A stretch of DNA of 5,864 bases from Candidatus Omnitrophota bacterium (lineage in GTDB: Bacteria; Hinthialibacterota; Hinthialibacteria; JAKQFZ01). Below, one piece after another: positions 1 to 3,931 of this stretch (positions are counted from its first letter, which is position 1; each line of letters starts with the position of its first letter). The notes below the pieces were generated by a model. The model saw nothing but the letters and a program-made list of their open reading frames with translations, had not been told where the DNA came from and did not search any database. The stretch is taken from assembly GCA_029558215.1 (NCBI GenBank), contig JAKQFZ010001049.1:1-5864 (forward strand), in the 5' to 3' direction. Both the position numbers and the translations under genes were made by a program.

Positions 1-1
1 T

Positions 2-427
2 GCCAAGATGCGAGTTATCGATCATCTTGGGGATTGCTCCTCGCGCCTGATCAAGTCTAATGATCTGAACGGAGACTGCGGAACAACAATCGGCTTTCTG
101 TTTGATTCCGAAAGGCAGGCCAGACAGTTCATCAAACTGACGGCAGAACGTGCGCTCCATTGTTCAACACCTGCTGACTCAGGCAGGCACATCTACTCCA
201 ACTGGGAAGTTGTCATGAATCGGCGAGGCGCACACAGTCCTCTCCTTAATCCCTTCACCCTTCCGGAGAATCGAGGTTCCAAGGTCAAGTACACCGCAGG
301 TATGTGTCCTCAAACGCTCGATGTGCTCAAAAGAACTGTATTCCTTGGCGTCTCCCCATCATGGACTGCCACCGATACAAAGAGAATCGCCCAGATATGC
401 AAACAGATCAGTGAATCGGTAACATAG
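2..427 (+). CDS. DegT/DnrJ/EryC1/StrS-family sugar aminotransferase, C-terminal part
   Basis: The reading frame is open from the window edge (codon phase begins at base 2) to TAG at 425-427, giving 141 residues. Proteins of this family are PLP-dependent enzymes that transfer an amino group, usually from glutamate, to a keto-sugar, commonly a nucleotide-linked one. The visible part resembles the family's C-terminal small domain: a DCGTTIGFLF strand, then SGRHIYSNW, then RRGAHSPLLNPF, then the MCPQTLDVLKRTVFLGVSP segment with a terminal helix. The PLP-binding lysine and the large domain lie upstream and are not seen, so neither activity nor the precise substrate can be judged. The first ATG (base 8) is probably internal, because the frame continues upstream and 140 residues is far below the usual 370-450. 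With gmd further downstream it suggests an amino-sugar-containing surface polysaccharide. The family call rests on recalled motif pattern, without a search. Confidence 0.72.
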   Translation, partial: AKMRVIDHLGDCSSRLIKSNDLNGDCGTTIGFLFDSERQARQFIKLTAERALHCSTPADSGRHIYSNWEVVMNRRGAHSPLLNPFTLPENRGSKVKYTAGMCPQTLDVLKRTVFLGVSPSWTATDTKRIAQICKQISESVT

Positions 428-428
428 G

Positions 429-457
429 TTGCCACAGAAGCCCGGGAAGGCTATATT
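429..457 (+). promoter_or_regulatory. Predicted sigma70-type promoter for the C39-like peptidase gene
   Basis: A -35 box TTGCCA (429-434, 5 of 6 to TTGACA) is separated by exactly 17 bases from a -10 box TATATT (452-457, 5 of 6 to TATAAT). It begins two bases after the aminotransferase stop codon. Transcription would start near 464, giving a leader of nearly 40 nt before the ATG at 502. This suggests that the secreted-protein genes have their own transcription start rather than relying only on read-through. Confidence 0.55.
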
Positions 458-486
458 TATGTTTTGATGTTGTGAGTTTCCTTGAT

Positions 487-492
487 GAAGGG
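487..492 (+). promoter_or_regulatory. Ribosome binding site deciding the start at 502
   Basis: GAAGGG lies 9 bases before the ATG at 502. The in-frame GTG at 472 has no purine-rich site at the right distance and would sit only a few bases after the predicted transcription start. The ATG at 493 is too close to this site. The ATG at 502 also gives a compact signal peptide. Confidence 0.5.
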
Positions 493-501
493 ATGCGACT
501 G

Positions 502-1470
502 ATGGCTAACAGAATCCTGAACGCACTTTGCATCTTCAGTTTCCTGGTGCTCATGGCAACACCCTGCTCCGCACAAACCAAGGACTTTCCTTTTAAGGGA
601 TCTGAGAGTCTTCCGCCTCGCGCCCTCAGCACATCCGGCCCGACTCGTCCTGCCGAGTTGAACACTGCCGAGCCTGCTTCCCTAAAAACCCTTCTTTCGA
701 GCACGGTCATCTCAGACGTGTCTGCATATCTCTGGTGGGATGGGTGTGGCCCAACAGCCGTCGGAATGGTGGTTGGATATTACGACACCTGTGGCTATCC
801 CGATCTCGTCCCTGGTGACGCAATGACAGATCTCCCCACCGTACGCCAGATGATTGCCTCTCATGGTTCGCCGTCGAATCCACAGCACTACGAGGACTAT
901 AGCGAGCCCATTGACAGTTATGGCAACATCAAGTCGGACAAATCGGAACTGCCGACAGGCGATGAGCACACCAGCAACTGTCTTGCAGATTTCATGCACA
1001 CTTCGTGGAGCCGTGAAGGTCTTCCCTACGGTTGGGGCTATTCAGATATGATCTCGGTGGGTTGGCTTCAATATGTGAACCTTGTCACCTCCAACTACCA
1101 GGCAACAGCAGAAAACTATTGGCCTTCAAAACCGATCACGTGGTCGCTCCTCTTGACTGAGATAAACAACAATCGTCCGATGGTGTTCCTCGTTGACACA
1201 AACTCGGACGGCTCTACGGATCATTTCGTGACAGTCATTGGCTACGGAGAGGATGGGACCAGTCAATACTACGGATTCCTGGACACATGGGACACCCAGA
1301 TTCACTGGCAGAAGTTTCAGGCCATCGCTTCAGGCAGGCCTTGGGGCATCTGGGGAGGAACGCGATTTGCCATTCAGGATGTCTCTACTCCAACGCCTAC
1401 GAATACTCCCCTTGCCACACCCACCCCACTACACACTGGCATGAGTCCAACTTTGTGGGACTTTGACTAG
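502..1470 (+). CDS. Secreted C39-like cysteine peptidase with Thr-Pro tail
   Basis: This is a 322-residue exported protein. Residues 1-24 form a Sec signal peptide: MANR, then a hydrophobic core to about residue 20, with probable cleavage after CSA at 24. A variable linker (25-65) leads into a papain-like C39-type fold. The likely nucleophile is Cys82 in DGCGPTAVGMVVGYYD, the likely histidine is His241 in DHFVTVIGYG, and the likely acid is Asp261 or Asp264 in FLDTWD. The Gln that normally precedes the cysteine by about six residues in C39 enzymes is not seen; Tyr76 occupies that position. There is no ABC-transporter part, so this is a stand-alone extracytoplasmic protein and not a bacteriocin-processing exporter. 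The C-terminus (296-309) is TPTPTNTPLATPTP followed by 13 residues ending in SPTLWDFD. Its substrate is unknown. It lies 30 bp upstream of a second exported protein, probably in one operon. An in-frame GTG at 472 would add 10 residues but has weaker support. Confidence 0.75.
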   Translation: MANRILNALCIFSFLVLMATPCSAQTKDFPFKGSESLPPRALSTSGPTRPAELNTAEPASLKTLLSSTVISDVSAYLWWDGCGPTAVGMVVGYYDTCGYPDLVPGDAMTDLPTVRQMIASHGSPSNPQHYEDYSEPIDSYGNIKSDKSELPTGDEHTSNCLADFMHTSWSREGLPYGWGYSDMISVGWLQYVNLVTSNYQATAENYWPSKPITWSLLLTEINNNRPMVFLVDTNSDGSTDHFVTVIGYGEDGTSQYYGFLDTWDTQIHWQKFQAIASGRPWGIWGGTRFAIQDVSTPTPTNTPLATPTPLHTGMSPTLWDFD

Positions 1471-1483
1471 ATAATCCGATCTC

Positions 1484-1490
1484 AGAAAGG
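1484..1490 (+). promoter_or_regulatory. Ribosome binding site for the exported glycosidase-like gene
   Basis: AGAAAGG lies 10 bases before the ATG at 1501, inside the 30-bp spacer after the preceding stop codon. The spacer is too short to show a clear promoter of its own, which supports cotranscription with the C39-like gene. Confidence 0.5.
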
Positions 1491-1500
1491 TCTTGACTCC

Positions 1501-2580
1501 ATGGCGAGAATAGCAATATGCCTTCTGTCGTTGGTCATTCTTCCCTTTGCCTGTTATGCAAATCCCTCTGTCGTCAATTTCAATGCGGAGGGTATTGCCA
1601 TGGTTGACGGCAAACCCTTCTTTCCCATTGGGATATTCACCTACGATCTGAACAGCCATGTGATGGCGGACATCCACGAGCAGCGATTCAACACAATTCT
1701 ACACGGATTTGAGCCTCAGCAACTTGACTATATCCATCAGCACGGTTTGATGGCTGTTTGCTACAGCGACGACAAATGGTTCGACGCCGCTCGGAATCAC
1801 CCAGCACTGCTGGCCTGGTACCTGACAGATGAACCCGAGAGCCGAGGTTTCACACCCGAATCCGAAAGGCAGCGTTATCTGGAACTGAAGGAGAAGGATC
1901 CCAATCATCCTATCGGACTTTGTCACTTTCTCTTCGAAGCATTGGACAAGTTCAAGAACGGTTGCGATTTCACTATGACCGATGTCTATCCAATCACTTG
2001 GGATCGCGATGTCCCCATCGTCAACGTAGGTATCCACATTGACCAAGCCCGTGCTGTACATCACCCGAACTGGCCTAATTGGACTTACATTCAGGTCTTT
2101 GGTGGTCAGGAAACCGACGGAGGCAAGTGGGCACAGCCCTTGCCGCACGAAGTGCGTTGTATGGCGTTCATGGCATTGGTACATCGTTCGACGGGAATCC
2201 TCTATTTCTCCTATTGGCCGAAAGCGCCCCAGACTTGGGCTTCCATCGGACAAGTCAACCGGGATATCTATCGGATTTTGCCTTGGCTGCTGGCATCGGG
2301 CACTGAAGTACCTGCCCAATGCACAGACGAGCCAGTTCAAGTTCGCGTTCGAGTCAATCCGGACAGTGGGATCATCCTTGCCGTCAACACTTCCGCTCAG
2401 TTTCGATCGGTTGAGATCACAACGGTCAAGACTCTCACGAAAACTCTCAGGATGCCGCTGGACAACAATCGCGAAGCTCCCATGAAGAAAGGAACAGTGA
2501 AAGACACTTTTGCGCCATTTGAGGCTCGAGTTTACACTTGGGGGGATGAACCGGTCGTTGCAATGGCACGCAAATACTAG
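1501..2580 (+). CDS. Secreted TIM-barrel glycoside hydrolase-like protein
   Basis: This is a 359-residue exported protein. The signal peptide is residues 1-20 (MARIAICLLSLVILPFACYA, cleavage before NPS). The mature protein opens with VDGKPFFPIGIF (35-46), a strand and turn common at the N-terminus of clan GH-A-like barrels of environmental bacteria. Further barrel landmarks are NTILHGF (64-70), LLAWYLTDEPE (103-113), FTMTDVYPI (157-165), TYIQVFGGQE (195-204) and STGILYFSYWP (230-240). Glu111 in TDEP is the candidate acid/base, matching the NEP motif of clan GH-A with Asp110 in place of Asn. I could not assign the nucleophile securely; Glu204 is only a possibility. Residues from about 275 to 350 look like a small beta-sandwich, as in many GH-A enzymes. 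A role in trimming or binding the exported polysaccharide is inferred from the neighbours. No GH family number can be given from sequence reading alone, and it could also be a non-catalytic relative. Confidence 0.68.
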   Translation: MARIAICLLSLVILPFACYANPSVVNFNAEGIAMVDGKPFFPIGIFTYDLNSHVMADIHEQRFNTILHGFEPQQLDYIHQHGLMAVCYSDDKWFDAARNHPALLAWYLTDEPESRGFTPESERQRYLELKEKDPNHPIGLCHFLFEALDKFKNGCDFTMTDVYPITWDRDVPIVNVGIHIDQARAVHHPNWPNWTYIQVFGGQETDGGKWAQPLPHEVRCMAFMALVHRSTGILYFSYWPKAPQTWASIGQVNRDIYRILPWLLASGTEVPAQCTDEPVQVRVRVNPDSGIILAVNTSAQFRSVEITTVKTLTKTLRMPLDNNREAPMKKGTVKDTFAPFEARVYTWGDEPVVAMARKY

Positions 2581-2715
2581 ATTGCTCTGAGTAGGCGAGC
2601 ACCCGTAGCCATTTGGGATATGTCTACTCCTCCGAGGTACGTGCTCATGAAGGAGACTGACTCGCCCGGAGTCCGATTCTGGGAACAGAATTCCCTTGCT
2701 CTTGGAAGTCTCGGA

Positions 2716-2745
2716 TTGTCAATGAGTCCCCGTCGGTGATACGCT
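2716..2745 (+). promoter_or_regulatory. Possible promoter for gmd
   Basis: TTGTCA (2716-2721, 5 of 6 to the -35 consensus) is followed after 18 bases by TACGCT (2740-2745), which keeps the TA...T pattern and is preceded by TGA, an extended -10 form. The 201-bp spacer before gmd makes an internal promoter plausible, but the -10 match is poor. Confidence 0.28.
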
Positions 2746-2765
2746 TCTGTTCACAACAAAAACCT

Positions 2766-2773
2766 GAGGAGGT
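2766..2773 (+). promoter_or_regulatory. Strong Shine-Dalgarno supporting the TTG start of gmd
   Basis: GAGGAGGT ends 8 bases before the TTG at 2782. No ATG or GTG lies between it and the Rossmann motif, so this site fixes the rare TTG codon as the start. Confidence 0.75.
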
Positions 2774-2781
2774 CTAGTCTG

Positions 2782-3762
2782 TTGAGCAAGAAAGCTTTGA
2801 TTACGGGAATCACAGGCCAGGATGGTTCGTACCTCGCGGAGTTCCTACTGGACAAGGGCTATGAAGTACACGCCATCGTTCGCCGCTCCAGTCTCGAGAA
2901 GTTTGAGCGAGTGGAGCACATCCGACATCGTCTGAACATTATTCAAGCCGACCTATTCGATCAGCTTTCCATTATTAACGCTATCGAGGAGGCTCAACCC
3001 GACGAGGTCTACAACCTGGCAGCGCAGTCGTTTGTCCCGACTTCATGGGCACAACCTGTTCTGACTGCAGAATTTACAGCTGTTGGAGTCACAAAGATGC
3101 TTGAGGCCGTTCGACTCGTCAACCGCAACATTCGGTTCTATCAAGCGTCATCAAGTGAGATGTTCGGCAAAGTACACGAGGTGCCTCAGCAGGAGACGAC
3201 TCCTTTTTACCCTCGCAGTCCCTATGGAGTCGCCAAAGTCTACGGCCACTGGATAACAGTCAACTACCGGGAAAGCTATGATATGTTCAGTGTCTCCGGG
3301 ATTCTTTTCAACCACGAATCTCCGCGTCGAGGTTTGGAATTCGTGACAAGAAAAGTCTCCGACGGTGTGGCACGAATCAAACTCGGTCTCTCCAAGACTA
3401 TTGCTTTGGGGAACCTCGATGCCCGTCGCGACTGGGGTTTTGCAGGAGACTATGTGATCGCGATGTGGCTGATGCTACAACAGGATGAGCCATCGGACTA
3501 CGTTGTGGGAACAGGAGAAACCCATTCTGTTCGTGAACTGGTCGAGGAAGCTTTCAGCCACGTTGGCTTGGTCTGGAAGGATCATGTCGTAACCGACTCC
3601 CGTTTTGTCAGACCTGCTGAAGTTGACCTTCTGGTCGCAAATCCTGCAAAGGCCAAGTCTCGGTTGGGATGGACTCCCACAGTGGACTTCAGAGGACTGG
3701 TCAGGATGATGGTGGACTATGACATCGCGCGGCTGCAGAACCGTTCGGACATGAACGGTTGA
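2782..3762 (+). CDS. gmd: GDP-mannose 4,6-dehydratase
   Basis: This cytoplasmic enzyme of 326 residues converts GDP-D-mannose to GDP-4-keto-6-deoxy-D-mannose, the precursor of GDP-fucose, GDP-rhamnose, GDP-perosamine and related sugars. It is an extended short-chain dehydrogenase. The NADP-binding GITGQDGSY motif covers residues 9-17, with the VRRSS cofactor loop at 33-37. The catalytic centre shows SSSEMFG (123-129, with the Ser and Glu expected in dehydratases) and Tyr148-x3-Lys152 in SPYGVAK. FNHESPRRG (176-184), LGNLDARRDWGFAGDYV (209-225) and RPAEVDLLVANPAKA (277-291) are family hallmarks for nucleotide-sugar binding. The length fits the short bacterial class (about 320-345). All expected residues are present, so it should be active. 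It starts at TTG 2782 behind a strong Shine-Dalgarno. No GDP-keto-sugar reductase is in the window, so the final sugar is unknown; the upstream aminotransferase could use the keto product but is not a clear perosamine synthase. Confidence 0.95.
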   Translation: MSKKALITGITGQDGSYLAEFLLDKGYEVHAIVRRSSLEKFERVEHIRHRLNIIQADLFDQLSIINAIEEAQPDEVYNLAAQSFVPTSWAQPVLTAEFTAVGVTKMLEAVRLVNRNIRFYQASSSEMFGKVHEVPQQETTPFYPRSPYGVAKVYGHWITVNYRESYDMFSVSGILFNHESPRRGLEFVTRKVSDGVARIKLGLSKTIALGNLDARRDWGFAGDYVIAMWLMLQQDEPSDYVVGTGETHSVRELVEEAFSHVGLVWKDHVVTDSRFVRPAEVDLLVANPAKAKSRLGWTPTVDFRGLVRMMVDYDIARLQNRSDMNG

Positions 3763-3784
3763 CATGGAGGTACGTATGGCATAC

Positions 3785-3819
3785 GGCAAGACACATGCTT
3801 TCTCTCCCATGTTCTTGCC
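3785..3819 (+). terminator. 12-bp bulged stem-loop after gmd, possible terminator
   Basis: GGCAAGA (3785-3791) pairs with TCTTGCC (3813-3819), and ACATG (3793-3797) pairs with CATGT (3808-3812). Only C3792 is bulged, and the loop is CTTTCTCTCC (3798-3807). The stem begins 22 bases after the gmd stop. No T-run follows at once; the first one (TTTTT, 3837-3841) is about 18 bases away, so this could be an mRNA-stabilising or regulatory hairpin instead of an intrinsic terminator. Confidence 0.4.
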
Positions 3820-3833
3820 AAATTAGAAGTTGG

Positions 3834-3855
3834 GTGTTTTTCTTTCAGAAAACAC
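3834..3855 (+). other. AT-rich stem-loop upstream of the GH39-like gene
   Basis: GTGTTTT (3834-3840) pairs with AAAACAC (3849-3855) around an 8-base loop, and two further G-T pairs are possible at the base. It lies 15 bases beyond the larger stem-loop, and the two may form one structured spacer. Its function is unknown and a match of this size can arise by chance. Confidence 0.28.
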
Positions 3856-3874
3856 TTCAAGAATGATGGAGCCT

Positions 3875-3901
3875 TTGCTAGACTCCCTTGAGAGTGATAA
3901 T
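3875..3901 (+). promoter_or_regulatory. Weak candidate promoter for the GH39-like gene
   Basis: GATAAT (3896-3901, 5 of 6 to the -10 consensus) is preceded by TTGCTA (3875-3880, 4 of 6 to -35) at a short spacing of 15. The position is sensible, about 30 bases before the start codon and beyond the two stem-loops, but the spacing and -35 box are poor. Confidence 0.25.
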
Positions 3902-3918
3902 TAGTCTCTTCTCTTGGC

Positions 3919-3923
3919 GGAGG
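3919..3923 (+). promoter_or_regulatory. Shine-Dalgarno deciding the TTG start at 3932
   Basis: GGAGG lies 8 bases before the TTG at 3932. There is no in-frame ATG or GTG before the hydrophobic signal segment, and an upstream in-frame TTG at 3914 has no comparable site, so 3932 is the best start. Confidence 0.6.
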
Positions 3924-3931
3924 ACGGTAGA

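Noticed and set aside
472..501. GTG at 472 as the start of the C39-like protein
   Set aside because: It lacks a Shine-Dalgarno and lies only a few bases after the predicted transcription start. ATG 502 has GAAGGG 9 bases before it and gives a normal signal peptide.
1699..2340. 213-codon open frame on the minus strand opposite the exported glycosidase-like gene
   Set aside because: It lies wholly inside a forward gene with a signal peptide, Shine-Dalgarno and barrel motifs. Its translation shows no recognisable domain.
2589..2646. Short inverted matches GAGTAG/CTACTC (2589-2594, 2624-2629) and GAGCAC/GTGCTC (2597-2602, 2641-2646), which would cross like a pseudoknot
   Set aside because: Six-base matches at these distances are expected by chance, and no known riboswitch pattern is apparent.
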